64,000 nucleotides of DNA from assembly GCF_000455265.1 (NCBI RefSeq), contig NZ_HG005139.1, forward strand, positions 434,690 to 498,689. Direction: 5' to 3'. The stretch is from Paenibacillus antibioticophila. GTDB lineage: Bacteria > Bacillota > Bacilli > Paenibacillales > Paenibacillaceae. Numbering within the stretch: position 1 is the first letter of the stretch; the number at the start of each line of letters is the position of its first letter. A program made the translations under genes and the position numbers. Shown piece after piece: positions 17,866 to 25,938 of this stretch. The notes beneath the pieces are model-generated. The model searched no databases. It was not told where the DNA came from and saw only the letters and a program-made list of their open reading frames with translations.

Positions 17866-18855
17866 CTAGTTTATTGCGATCACAATATTACCGAGTTGTT
17901 CACTCCGCTCCATACGCCCAAAGGCAAGTGCAGTTTCTTTTAAAGGATAGACAGTATCAACAATAGGGTGCAGAGAATACTGCTCCATGAATTGAAGCAT
18001 CGCGATAAATTCTTCTCTGCTCCCCATAGAAGTACCAATAATGTGGAGCTGAGGGAAAAATATGGCCCTTGCTGGAATCGTAATGTCATCCCCGGAGCTT
18101 GCCCCGAACATAACAATTTTTCCATTGGGCTTGATGACATCAAAGTATTGGTCGAAGGTAGCTGGACCAACACTATCTAATATTAAGTCGACGGAATTGT
18201 CTCTTAGATGTTCTTCCCAGCTCTCATGACTATCCAATGCTCGAGCTATTGGCAATTGCAGGGCGGCTTGGCGCTTCACCTCGCTTCTTGAAGTTACGCT
18301 TACCTCTGCACCAATTGCAGCAGCCATCAGTGTGGCAAAAGTTGCAACTCCTCCTCCGATCCCCGGGATGAGTACATGCTCGCCTTGCTGCAAATTTCCT
18401 CTAGTAAATAGCGCCCGGTAGGCGGTGAGGGCAGACAAGGATAGTACTCCTGCTTCTTCCCAGGTTAGATAAGCAGGCTTAGGGGCAACATTTTGTTGGG
18501 GAACGATTACAGATTCAGCAAATGTGCCGTCTGTAGGACCTCCCAATATGGCAGGCACAACAGGAACTTGATCTGTTTTTTCCCACCCTATGCATGGATT
18601 AATAATGACCTCAGCACCTGGAGTCAGATGGGTTACCTCGTCACCAACGGCTTCAATAACCCCTGCACCATCTGAGCCAAGAATGAAAGGAGCATCCTGA
18701 TTCGTTCGTGCAGACATCAGAAATAAATCTCGATGATTAAGCCCTGCTGTTTTTAATCGTACCTTTACCTCGCCTTTTCCTGGCAGCTTGTCTCGCTGCT
18801 CTGTATACTGCAATCCACCGATCCCTTGCACTCCCGCATGTATGATCGCTTTCAT
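17866..18855 (-). CDS. Zinc-type alcohol dehydrogenase / quinone oxidoreductase-like protein
   Basis: A 329-aa medium-chain dehydrogenase. The ATG at 18855 is placed six bases after AGGAGG; an ATG at 18861 abuts the site. The N-terminal GroES-like domain (GEVKVRLKTAGLNHRDLF, GSDGAGVIEAVGDEV) and a nucleotide-binding fold with GIGGGVATFA are clear. The end ETALAFGRMERSEQLGNIVI is typical of the family. Structural-zinc cysteines are not evident, so it may be a zinc-free NADPH quinone/enone reductase. It is divergent from a LysR gene with a palindrome between them, the usual layout for a LysR regulator and its target. Confidence 0.85.
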   Translation of the reverse strand: MKAIIHAGVQGIGGLQYTEQRDKLPGKGEVKVRLKTAGLNHRDLFLMSARTNQDAPFILGSDGAGVIEAVGDEVTHLTPGAEVIINPCIGWEKTDQVPVVPAILGGPTDGTFAESVIVPQQNVAPKPAYLTWEEAGVLSLSALTAYRALFTRGNLQQGEHVLIPGIGGGVATFATLMAAAIGAEVSVTSRSEVKRQAALQLPIARALDSHESWEEHLRDNSVDLILDSVGPATFDQYFDVIKPNGKIVMFGASSGDDITIPARAIFFPQLHIIGTSMGSREEFIAMLQFMEQYSLHPIVDTVYPLKETALAFGRMERSEQLGNIVIAIN

Positions 18856-18925
18856 CTTCATCCTCCTGCTGCTGTAGTTTAAGTAGCTCTCCAATGTCTC
18901 CTTTCATTGTACACATCCTGATATA

Positions 18926-18940
18926 CTTGATAAAATCAAG
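18926..18940. promoter_or_regulatory. LysR-type binding box
   Basis: CTTGATAAAATCAAG is a perfect interrupted palindrome of the T-N11-A type bound by LysR regulators. It lies between the divergent dehydrogenase and LysR genes, 71 bp from the former and 52 bp from the latter. Confidence 0.65.
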
Positions 18941-18991
18941 AAAAATGAACGTGGGTATCATAAATAATCATAGCAGGGAGGTGAGCAGAAA

Positions 18992-19846
18992 TTGGAAAGT
19001 GGCGATTTGAAAATATTTCAGGCTGTCGCAAGAGAAGGAAGTATTACAAAAGCCGCGCAGGCATTAAACTATGTTCAGTCCAATGTGACAGCTCGTATCC
19101 GTTTCTTGGAAGCTGAACTAGGCCTTCCGCTTTTTCGGCGAACGAATCGAGGGATGATCTTAACATCAGCAGGGGAAAATCTGCTTCAGTATGCGGATCA
19201 AATTATAGATTTGCTGGCAGAAGCGCTGAGAACTACACAACATTCAGATTTCCCCGCAGGTTCTCTGCGCATAGGGTGTATCGAATCTGCTGCTTCCAAT
19301 TATTTGCTCCCCTTCCTAAAAGAATATCAGTCCAATTATCCGGATGTGCAGTTTCTGCTGCATACTGGTGGAACACATGATCTTTTGCAGAAGGTGCTGA
19401 CTGGTGAACTGGCTGGAGCTTTTGTTTATGGCCCGATCAACGAGTCGCACATTGAATATATCCCTGTATTTGAAGATGAGCTTGTTTTGATTTCGGATCG
19501 GAACAGAACAGAGCCAATAACGGAAGAATTGCTTACTATGCCTATGCTGTTTTTTGATGTAGGCTGTACGCATAGAACCAGGGCAGAGCTTTTTTTGAAA
19601 GAGAAAGGAATTTCTTCTTATGAAATCAGAGAATTTGGCACGATGGAAGTGATCATAAATGGCGTTTCCGCTGGATTAGGCGTATCTTTATTGCCACGAT
19701 CATCAGTCGCAATTGCGGAAAAGGAAGGAAGAATCTCCAGTCATTCATTACCAGAGCAGTATCGCAGGTTAGAGGTTGGATTTATATATCCATCAGGACA
19801 GATATACTCTGCTGCATTGTTGGAACTGATACAACAGCTGCATTAA
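18992..19846 (+). CDS. LysR-family transcriptional regulator
   Basis: A 284-aa regulator starting at a TTG preceded by GGGAGGTG. The N-terminal winged helix (LKIFQAVAREGSITKAAQAL, then QSNVTARIRFLEAELGLPLF) is classic. The C-terminal ligand-binding fold (LRIGCIESAASNYLLPFL, GLGVSLLPRSSVA) is complete. It probably controls the divergent oxidoreductase through the box at 18926. The effector is unknown. Confidence 0.9.
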   Translation: MESGDLKIFQAVAREGSITKAAQALNYVQSNVTARIRFLEAELGLPLFRRTNRGMILTSAGENLLQYADQIIDLLAEALRTTQHSDFPAGSLRIGCIESAASNYLLPFLKEYQSNYPDVQFLLHTGGTHDLLQKVLTGELAGAFVYGPINESHIEYIPVFEDELVLISDRNRTEPITEELLTMPMLFFDVGCTHRTRAELFLKEKGISSYEIREFGTMEVIINGVSAGLGVSLLPRSSVAIAEKEGRISSHSLPEQYRRLEVGFIYPSGQIYSAALLELIQQLH

Positions 19847-20028
19847 AATTTGAAGCTCAGAATAGAGGAAACCTTGCAGGACAGGGGGGATGAAGGGCGG
19901 CAGGCGATTGAATGCGGACAAATTCGCGAGATTCAACTGGGCGGAACCTGATACTTCGTGCCAGTTGTCCTTTTCATGAATAACTTGCCTGGGCAGGAGA
20001 TGGAGCGAGGTTGAACGGACCATAAATT

Positions 20029-20314
20029 AAACCCGAACGATTTCGAAACTATATAAGTTGAACTAGAAAAATGCACAGAAAGGGCATAAGAGTGAAGTGT
20101 GCTGTAGTGAAAGCTTTCTGCAGAAAGCTGCTTCGGGAGCATAAGCTCGTAAGCGTTCGCCTTTGTGAGTGGATTTCTACCGTACAATATCTTAATTCAA
20201 TTAGAGAAATCCGCGAACAACAGCGATCGTAAGCACACTTCACACGTTGCCTCCAGTGTACAATCTTTAGTTCAACTTATTTTGAAATTAGAATTTCGAA
20301 AATCGTTCGGGTTT
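20029..20314. terminator. Terminator hairpin split by an inserted element
   Basis: AAACCCGAACGATTTCGAAA (20029-20048) matches the complement of 20294-20314 with a single extra base. The right arm ends in GGGTTTTTC, as in a terminator serving the LysR gene, and the left arm would serve the opposite strand. The 245 bp between the arms contain element copy 1, so the original hairpin loop seems to have been the insertion point. Confidence 0.55.
20053..20280. repeat. Palindromic element, copy 1 (228 bp)
   Basis: Ends are inverted repeats: ATAAGTTGAACTA (20053-20065) and TAGTTCAACTTAT (20268-20280). Inside, AGTGAAGTGTGCT pairs with AGCACACTTCAC, and GGATTTCT with AGAAATCC, so the whole unit can fold as a long hairpin. 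It shares with copies 2 and 4 the stretch around GAGAAATCCGCGAACAACAG. It encodes no transposase. It resembles a MITE or a structured intergenic repeat. Confidence 0.85.
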
Positions 20315-20402
20315 TTCATGAGATGAAATAAGCTCATCCCAGTCTCATGCGAACCATATCCGATGGAGACTGGTAAATAAAATTGCAAGAGTGCTGCAAG
20401 CG

Positions 20403-21785
20403 TCACCGCACGCGTTGTGCCACGCTATCGCTATCATGTTCATACCAGATCAATCGGGAACTCTTGCTTGCTTCGATCTCGCCGAATTCCAGTTCGGTTG
20501 CGGTTTGCTGTTCGTAGAAGCGCGTAGGGCTGATGGGCAGCAATACAAATGTCATCCCGTTGCCCAGTCGCATACAGAGTTGACTATGCTCGATAAAGAC
20601 CTCTGCGGATAACGATTGTCCCTGTTCATCCTGAAAGAGGTATTCACCGAGAAAAGGTTCATAGTCCTCTGCTGCGAGCGGGAACAGAGTGCGTGGAGCT
20701 GCTGCCTGCGGCACCTCCATCGGCTCATCGGCAAGAGCCTGCTCTACGCTTCGGAGCAACTGCTGGGTATAGTTGTAATCCCGTTCTCCATTTTGCAGAA
20801 GGATAATTGTCAGATCCCGCTCGATATAGCGTTTCAGAAACGTAGCATATCCCGGCCAGCCGCCGCTATGGCTTACCGCTCGGCCTAATTGTGGATGCTG
20901 CTCGATCAGCCAGCCGAATCCGTAGTCGAACGTCTCCCCGTTATGGAGTGTCACAGGTGTGAACATGGCTTCGCGCAACTGCGGCTGAATAAACTTGTCG
21001 TCATACAGCGCGCGATCGAGACGAAGCAGGTCCATGGCTGTACTGTTCACCATGCCATCTCCCTGCAAGCCGTCCAGATAGTGGACATAGTTCATTGCCG
21101 GCACGGCGTCCGGAAGCACGTATCCACCGTGCTCCAGTCGATAGACGTAGCCCCAGGCATAGTCGGACGGCACAGCACCGGGATCAAGACGGCGATTGTA
21201 GATGCATGTCCGGGCCATGCCGAGCGGCTGGAATATTTGCTCAGACAGAAAGTCCGCATAGGGTTGGCCACTGATCCGTTCGATCAAAATAGCGAGCATA
21301 ATATAGCCCGTATTGCTATACATCCAACTATCTTGCGGCGCGAATAGCGGCGCGGGACGATGGGCTGCGAGCATGTTCAGGACATCAGCGTTAACGGCGA
21401 TCTGTGCAGGATTCCACTTCTCGCTGAATAGCGCAATGTAATCCGGAAGCCCGGAGGTATGGGTCAACAAATGTCGGATGGTAATGCCTGGATAAGGCAA
21501 TTCGGGCAGCCATCTGGATACCGGATCGTCCAACTCCAGAAGTCCCGCCTGATGCAAGCGTATGATGCCGAGTGCCGTAATTGGCTTGGAGACTGAGGCT
21601 AACTCGAACATCGACTCTGTCGTAAGCGTACGCACCGGTTCCTGCCCCTGGCTCAGTTCTGCGAACCCCACGGCTTCATATAGCAACGGTTTTCCCTGTT
21701 CCGCAACCAGGATCACGCCATTAAAGTGTTCTCTAATCTGTTCCATGAGTGCGGATAATTGTGCTTCCTTCTTTTTTCTTGTCAT
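20403..21785 (-). CDS. Serine hydrolase, class C beta-lactamase/PBP4* fold
   Basis: A 460-aa protein with the catalytic motifs of the beta-lactamase/penicillin-binding fold: S64-V-S-K67 and Y156-S-N158, plus LTHTSGLPDY and HSGGWPGYATF downstream. There is no signal peptide, so it is probably cytoplasmic and an esterase, peptidase or amidase rather than a true beta-lactamase. About 120 residues after the catalytic core form an extra domain. GGAGGGTA precedes the ATG. It is the last gene of a three-gene operon behind the alpha/beta hydrolase (18-bp gap) and a MerR regulator. Confidence 0.85.
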   Translation of the reverse strand: MTRKKKEAQLSALMEQIREHFNGVILVAEQGKPLLYEAVGFAELSQGQEPVRTLTTESMFELASVSKPITALGIIRLHQAGLLELDDPVSRWLPELPYPGITIRHLLTHTSGLPDYIALFSEKWNPAQIAVNADVLNMLAAHRPAPLFAPQDSWMYSNTGYIMLAILIERISGQPYADFLSEQIFQPLGMARTCIYNRRLDPGAVPSDYAWGYVYRLEHGGYVLPDAVPAMNYVHYLDGLQGDGMVNSTAMDLLRLDRALYDDKFIQPQLREAMFTPVTLHNGETFDYGFGWLIEQHPQLGRAVSHSGGWPGYATFLKRYIERDLTIILLQNGERDYNYTQQLLRSVEQALADEPMEVPQAAAPRTLFPLAAEDYEPFLGEYLFQDEQGQSLSAEVFIEHSQLCMRLGNGMTFVLLPISPTRFYEQQTATELEFGEIEASKSSRLIWYEHDSDSVAQRVR

Positions 21786-21803
21786 TTCGGTACCCTCCTT
21801 GGT

Positions 21804-23141
21804 CTACAGATGCTCCTGCAGAAAACGCAGTGTAAGCTCATTAATCTGGCGGTGCTGCTCCTTGCTATCGGGAGCAAGCGGTTTAAAAAGCAGCGGCGAA
21901 TAGAGGGGAAGATCAGTGAAACTCAAATGTCCAGCTTGCGGCAGCGTCACTTCAAGCCCATTTGGGCCCAGCAGGCGGTTTCGGACAGCTCGTTCTTCCT
22001 CCAGCCCGACCATCGTCTCCTCCAAACCTTTAACTTGCAGACCGCCATTTACAATGAGCAAGGGCTTCTGCTGAAGCTCGTCAGGATATTCGCCATACAG
22101 ATACCCATCGAGATTAACTGCGGCTCTGGCTATTGTTGTATTGGCCAGTATATGTGCGGCAGCTGCGCCGCCGAAGGAATGCCCCACCAAAGCGATTCGG
22201 TCAGGATCTATTCGATCGGAGAGAGGCGAACTCGGCTCATAACGGTCGATTTGCTGTAGATGCTGAAGTACGAACTGAACATCGGCCTGCATTTCCTGGA
22301 TGATTGGAACCGCAACCTTATTATGAGCACTGAAGTTGTCGGGCAAGCCCGTGAATGAATTTGTGAACGGGATGTAACGGTCTTCATCGAAAACACTTAA
22401 GAAGGCTGTGCCGGGATGTTCAATCGCAATAACCATATAGCCATGACTCGCTAATTCAATCGCTTGGAACGTGCCTGTAAATCGCGTGCCGAGTTGATTG
22501 CCGTGCAAATAGACAACAACGGGAACAGAGTTGGCATTCGGATAAAAGGGAGCCGCATACTGAGCGGGAATTTCGAGTTGACGGTAATTGCGCAGCAGTT
22601 GCGACCACAGGCCGTATTGTTTTTTTATTGCTTGGATAAATAAATCTGCTTGAGGAATATAGCGCGCAGGTGTGGTAAGGTCATCGCTTGCCGGATACCA
22701 GATTCGAACATTCAATTGGCGGCTTGTTCCGTCGGCTGCTGTACGTTCAGGATCGGTCCAGGTGTAATCTAACACGCCCACATTGTGGGAGCCGCTTGGT
22801 TTTGTAAATTGAAAAAGTGGAAGCAGACCTGCCCCTCCCCAAGAAAGCGTTCCCGCAAGCAACGCAAGCAGGCTGAGCAGGAACGGCCGGAGGCGTCTAG
22901 ATGGAGGGGAGACGTGGTTCCGTCTTCTGAGTATACAAGCGATAACCACGACAGTTGTGATTCCATATACAGGTAGCATGATCCAACGCGCATGTTCGAA
23001 TATCAAATGAAGAATCAGGATTCCGAGCAAAGAAGCGGGGATAACCAGCATCATTAGCGGACGGAAGCGCTGCTTAGCCCAGATGACATAGAGACAGCTA
23101 AGAATAGAAGCGCATAATAAGGCATACTCGAATAATTTCAT
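21804..23141 (-). CDS. Membrane-anchored alpha/beta hydrolase (PAF-acetylhydrolase-like)
   Basis: A 445-aa protein from the ATG at 23141 (a TTG four codons earlier is possible). Four hydrophobic segments occupy about residues 1-120, followed by a hydrolase domain. It shows LNVRIWYPAS, VVVYLHGN (oxyanion region) and the nucleophile elbow GHSFGG at about 318-323, with a late His in PQAGHLSF. This order matches the platelet-activating-factor acetylhydrolase/dienelactone hydrolase group. The active site probably faces outward. It is the middle gene of the MerR operon. The substrate is unknown; a drug or lipid ester would fit the regulator. Confidence 0.8.
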   Translation of the reverse strand: MKLFEYALLCASILSCLYVIWAKQRFRPLMMLVIPASLLGILILHLIFEHARWIMLPVYGITTVVVIACILRRRNHVSPPSRRLRPFLLSLLALLAGTLSWGGAGLLPLFQFTKPSGSHNVGVLDYTWTDPERTAADGTSRQLNVRIWYPASDDLTTPARYIPQADLFIQAIKKQYGLWSQLLRNYRQLEIPAQYAAPFYPNANSVPVVVYLHGNQLGTRFTGTFQAIELASHGYMVIAIEHPGTAFLSVFDEDRYIPFTNSFTGLPDNFSAHNKVAVPIIQEMQADVQFVLQHLQQIDRYEPSSPLSDRIDPDRIALVGHSFGGAAAAHILANTTIARAAVNLDGYLYGEYPDELQQKPLLIVNGGLQVKGLEETMVGLEEERAVRNRLLGPNGLEVTLPQAGHLSFTDLPLYSPLLFKPLAPDSKEQHRQINELTLRFLQEHL

Positions 23142-23200
23142 TACAAATTCCAACTCTCTTCATAAATAATTCCGAGCTTTTGTGCGATCTGCGGCTATGG

Positions 23201-23968
23201 TCAGGTGATTCCAGGAAGGCCGAATTTGGCCGCATAATGTGCTAACGCCTCATCCAGCCAGGCGATCTCCCTTTCGTTGAAGGGGAGATCGACCAACTGC
23301 TCCAACTTCTCAGTCTGCTCCTCCGGAATCTGGGCAAAGTTTGCAATCGCTTTGTCATCCAGAAAGCTGAGTGTTCGTTGCACGTAGAAGCCCAGCATTT
23401 CTTCGACCTCCGAAGTATCGGGTTTTCCGGTTGATAGACGCTTGACGGCTTCGGCAAAGGCGAGCATATCCCGATCCAACTCAACAGCGGTATTCTGGGA
23501 GATATCGAACAAGGTAGTGGCTGTATGCTCCGACAAATGCTCCGCCGCCCAACTGCGCTGTTTGTCCTCCCTTAGCATGTTGCGTATCAGCAGAAACATC
23601 ATCTCATGCTCCAGTTCTCCTTCACGCTGGAGGATGGCTTGCAGTCGTTCGATTATCTCCAGTGACTTGTCTAGTTCAACGCGGGCGGCTTGCAGGGCTT
23701 GTTGCTGAATGTGCAGGGCGTCGGCCAGCTTCATCTCCGGTTCACGATGATGAATGAACTGGCGAATACGCTCCAAAGAAAAGCCAAGCGACTTTAAGCC
23801 GATAATTTTCTGCAAGGTGATCAAATCAGCCGAACCATAGATGCGATGTCCATTGTCCTGACGGCGCGGACACAGCAGTCCTACTTCTTCATAATAATGA
23901 AGCGTGCGTATCGGAATGCCGCTTAACTCGGCAAATTTCCCGATGGAATAATGGGCAGCTTCCATCAT
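23201..23968 (-). CDS. MerR-family regulator with TipAS-like C-terminal domain
   Basis: A 255-aa regulator. Residues ~6-75 are the MerR winged helix (YSIGKFAELSGIPIRTLHYY, then GLKSLGFSLERIRQF), followed by a long dimerisation helix. The C-terminal part (~120-255, with FYVQRTLSFLDDKAIANF) resembles the TipAS ligand-binding domain, which captures peptide antibiotics in its best-known members. It is first in the operon with the two hydrolases, and its promoter has the unusual 19-bp spacer used by MerR activators. It therefore probably activates its own operon in response to a small molecule. Confidence 0.85.
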   Translation of the reverse strand: MMEAAHYSIGKFAELSGIPIRTLHYYEEVGLLCPRRQDNGHRIYGSADLITLQKIIGLKSLGFSLERIRQFIHHREPEMKLADALHIQQQALQAARVELDKSLEIIERLQAILQREGELEHEMMFLLIRNMLREDKQRSWAAEHLSEHTATTLFDISQNTAVELDRDMLAFAEAVKRLSTGKPDTSEVEEMLGFYVQRTLSFLDDKAIANFAQIPEEQTEKLEQLVDLPFNEREIAWLDEALAHYAAKFGLPGIT

Positions 23969-23989
23969 CCTCTCCTCCTCTCTTGCCCC

Positions 23990-24020
23990 ATTATATAACC
24001 TCCAGTAACTGTAGGATCAA
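23990..24020 (-). promoter_or_regulatory. MerR-type promoter with 19-bp spacer
   Basis: On the minus strand, -35 TTGATC (24020-24015) and -10 TATAAT (23995-23990) are separated by 19 bp instead of 17. The spacer carries the palindrome CCTACAGTTACTGGAGG (24015-23999). This is the layout that MerR proteins untwist to activate. The start of the MerR gene lies 22 bp further. Confidence 0.8.
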
Positions 24021-24052
24021 GCCCATAAACTGTATTTATTTAATAAGAGATA

Positions 24053-24118
24053 GAAGATACGTATCCAGGGGAATTGAATGATCCGCTGAGTTTGAATTTG
24101 CATGTGTATGTACAAACA
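24053..24118 (+). pseudogene. RHS core-end remnant 2
   Basis: Read in frame it gives EDTYPGELNDPLSLNLHVYV, against EDTYQGELNNPQSSNLYVYV in the intact RHS protein (nt 9157-9219). The match covers about 66 bp and ends abruptly. It lies 14 kb from the RHS gene and next to the terminator of the following minus-strand gene. No other RHS sequence is near it. Confidence 0.75.
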
Positions 24119-24158
24119 ACAGCCATTCACCACTGATTAATGTGGTTGAAGGCTGTTG
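24112..24158 (-). terminator. Terminator of the GyrI-like gene
   Basis: On the minus strand CAACAGCCTTCAACCAC (24158-24142) pairs with GTGGTGAATGGCTGTTG (24133-24117), two mismatches, 8-base loop, then TTTGT. It lies 47 bp after the GyrI-like gene. Confidence 0.6.
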
Positions 24159-24204
24159 CTCGTCTTTTATCCGGAATTTCTGGCAAATAAGCTGGGTTAG
24201 CTGG

Positions 24205-24696
24205 TTAATGGTTGTTTCGCTTTTTAACGGGTATCCATACTTCAACCTGGGCATCAGACGGGTTTCCATTTAACAGAATTTCAGCAATAGGAGCACCCGT
24301 ATAGATCCATTTATCATTTTCAGTCAGCAGATCATTAAAGGCCTGGTCCTCCAATCTGTCGAAGGCTAAGCGCGACAAGCCGCCGTTCCCTGTAAGGATT
24401 AAATATTCGCTCTCCGGAAACAAAACCTCCTCTGTTTGGTTTATTGCAAGCTGCGAAGTCCTGACTCCCGCATAATAGAAGACATTCCCTTTTTCCACAG
24501 TTATTGCGGCATAGCCATACGAATCTTCGGCAAGTGGACGAAGGAGTGCCATTTGACCATTTTCAACGGCTCCAATGAAAAACTTCGTTTTTTGTTGAGA
24601 AAATTCCGGGGAATGTGCATTGCCGGATCCCTCTAAAGCCGTTTTGTAACCAACGAAACGAAAACCTTCTTTTCTCTCAACTCTAAAGTTACTCAT
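24205..24696 (-). CDS. GyrI-like / AraC effector-binding domain protein
   Basis: A 163-aa single-domain protein. The ATG at 24696 follows GGAGGAAATTGAA; longer in-frame starts lack a site. FRFVGYKTALEG at the start, the middle YGYAAITVEKGNVFYYAGV and the end ILLNGNPSDAQVEVWIPVK match the GyrI-like small-molecule-binding fold. The last part is the typical EVWIPV strand. Stand-alone members often act as antidote or sensor proteins. It is divergent from a WYL regulator 93 bp away, the usual pairing. Confidence 0.8.
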   Translation of the reverse strand: MSNFRVERKEGFRFVGYKTALEGSGNAHSPEFSQQKTKFFIGAVENGQMALLRPLAEDSYGYAAITVEKGNVFYYAGVRTSQLAINQTEEVLFPESEYLILTGNGGLSRLAFDRLEDQAFNDLLTENDKWIYTGAPIAEILLNGNPSDAQVEVWIPVKKRNNH

Positions 24697-24789
24697 TTCA
24701 ATTTCCTCCTGCTTCTTTTTTTGATACATAAATAACGTAGCATTCTATATATGACAACAGTATGGCATACTTAGAGTTGAGGTGATGTT

Positions 24790-25710
24790 GTGAAAATTGA
24801 CCGTCTGATTGCGATGATCATGATTCTATTGGAAAATGAAGTTATAAGTGCCGGAGCGCTTGCCAAAAAGCTTGAGGTCAGCAGCAGAACCATCTATAGA
24901 GATATCGATACCTTGACAATGGCTGGCTTGCCGATTTTCACCACACAAGGGGTAGCTGGCGGAGTAGGCTTGATGAAATCATATAAAATCGATAAAAAGC
25001 TGTTCACACCCAAAGATATTCAAACCCTGCTAACAAGTCTGAGAAGCTATAGACAGTTATACAATCATAAAGAAATCGTTCATGTATTGGAGAAGCTAAG
25101 TAATATAGGCCAAGAAGGCGCGAAATCGGAGAAAGGAAGCAGTTTTACTGTCGATTTATCCTTAAATCAAGGGAACCGGTCCCTGCGTTCCCTGCTAAGC
25201 AGTGTAGAAACCGCCATCAATGAAGAGAGATATATAAAGTTTGATTATATCAATAAAGACGGGAATGTTACCTCTAGAAAGATAGAGCCCTATCAAGTTG
25301 TTTTTAAAGAAAGCAGCTGGTATTTACAGGCATTCTGTACCTTGAAAGAGGATTACCGGATATTCAAATTGGCTCGGATGAGCAATCTTTATGTGCTGCC
25401 AGAAACGTTTGTACCTCGTGACTTTTCACCCCTAGCAATGGATGGATCAGGTTGGATGAGTGATGAAAGGGTTCCGGTCAAGATCCGAATTGCCTTATCC
25501 TTAATGGACAAAGTGATAGAAAGATACGGTGAGGAGAACATTATTAGTGTAGAAGGGGATAGTTGTCTGGCCATATTTCCAATTGTCAACAATGAATACG
25601 GTTATGATATACTGCTGAGGTTTGGAGATAAATGCGAGATCATTGAGCCATCCGATGTTCGGGAAGCTTTTCGGAACTATATTCGTAAAATATTGGCGAT
25701 ATACAAATAG
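24790..25710 (+). CDS. HTH/WYL-domain regulator (YobV/DeoR type)
   Basis: A 306-aa regulator from a GTG start preceded by GAGGTGA. The N-terminal helix-turn-helix (LIAMIMILLENEVISAGALA, then SSRTIYRDIDTLTMAGLPIF) is followed by a WYL domain at about 140-220 (IKFDYINKDG, KIEPYQVVFKESSWYLQAF) and a WCX extension. WYL domains bind nucleotides or other ligands. It probably controls the divergent GyrI-like gene. No binding site could be assigned with confidence. Confidence 0.85.
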   Translation: MKIDRLIAMIMILLENEVISAGALAKKLEVSSRTIYRDIDTLTMAGLPIFTTQGVAGGVGLMKSYKIDKKLFTPKDIQTLLTSLRSYRQLYNHKEIVHVLEKLSNIGQEGAKSEKGSSFTVDLSLNQGNRSLRSLLSSVETAINEERYIKFDYINKDGNVTSRKIEPYQVVFKESSWYLQAFCTLKEDYRIFKLARMSNLYVLPETFVPRDFSPLAMDGSGWMSDERVPVKIRIALSLMDKVIERYGEENIISVEGDSCLAIFPIVNNEYGYDILLRFGDKCEIIEPSDVREAFRNYIRKILAIYK

Positions 25711-25867
25711 CTGTGAGTTGGACTTGTATATAATAGGGTATTCGGGCTTCCAATCCGATGATTGACCAAGGTAATTAACACCACGAACAGGACTCCATAT
25801 GGGGTTCTGTTTTCTATTACAGCACGCTCAACTGAATATAAAACATTTACAGCCATCCTGAAATAAA

Positions 25868-25888
25868 TGATAATGATAATTGTTATCA
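25868..25888. promoter_or_regulatory. Fur box upstream of the iron regulator
   Basis: GATAATGATAATTGTTATC (25869-25887) matches the Fur consensus in 17 of 19 positions. It lies 51 bp before the AraC-type gene, which suggests iron repression of the activator itself. Confidence 0.8.
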
Positions 25889-25938
25889 CTAACTAATATA
25901 ACTATATTCATATACCCATTCATGAGTAAGGAGTTCGA

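Larger units (their letters stand above)
19847..20402. other. Long convergent intergenic region
   Basis: This 556-bp gap lies between two convergent genes. It holds an outer inverted repeat (20029-20048 with 20294-20314) and, nested inside it, copy 1 of the palindromic element (20053-20280). No gene is seen; minus-strand frames here only reflect the element. Confidence 0.7.

Noticed and set aside
20049..20243. Two related minus-strand proteins (20049-20243 and 32585-32773)
   Set aside because: Their similarity comes from the palindromic element copies 1 and 2 in which they lie. They have no ribosome binding sites and are not genes.
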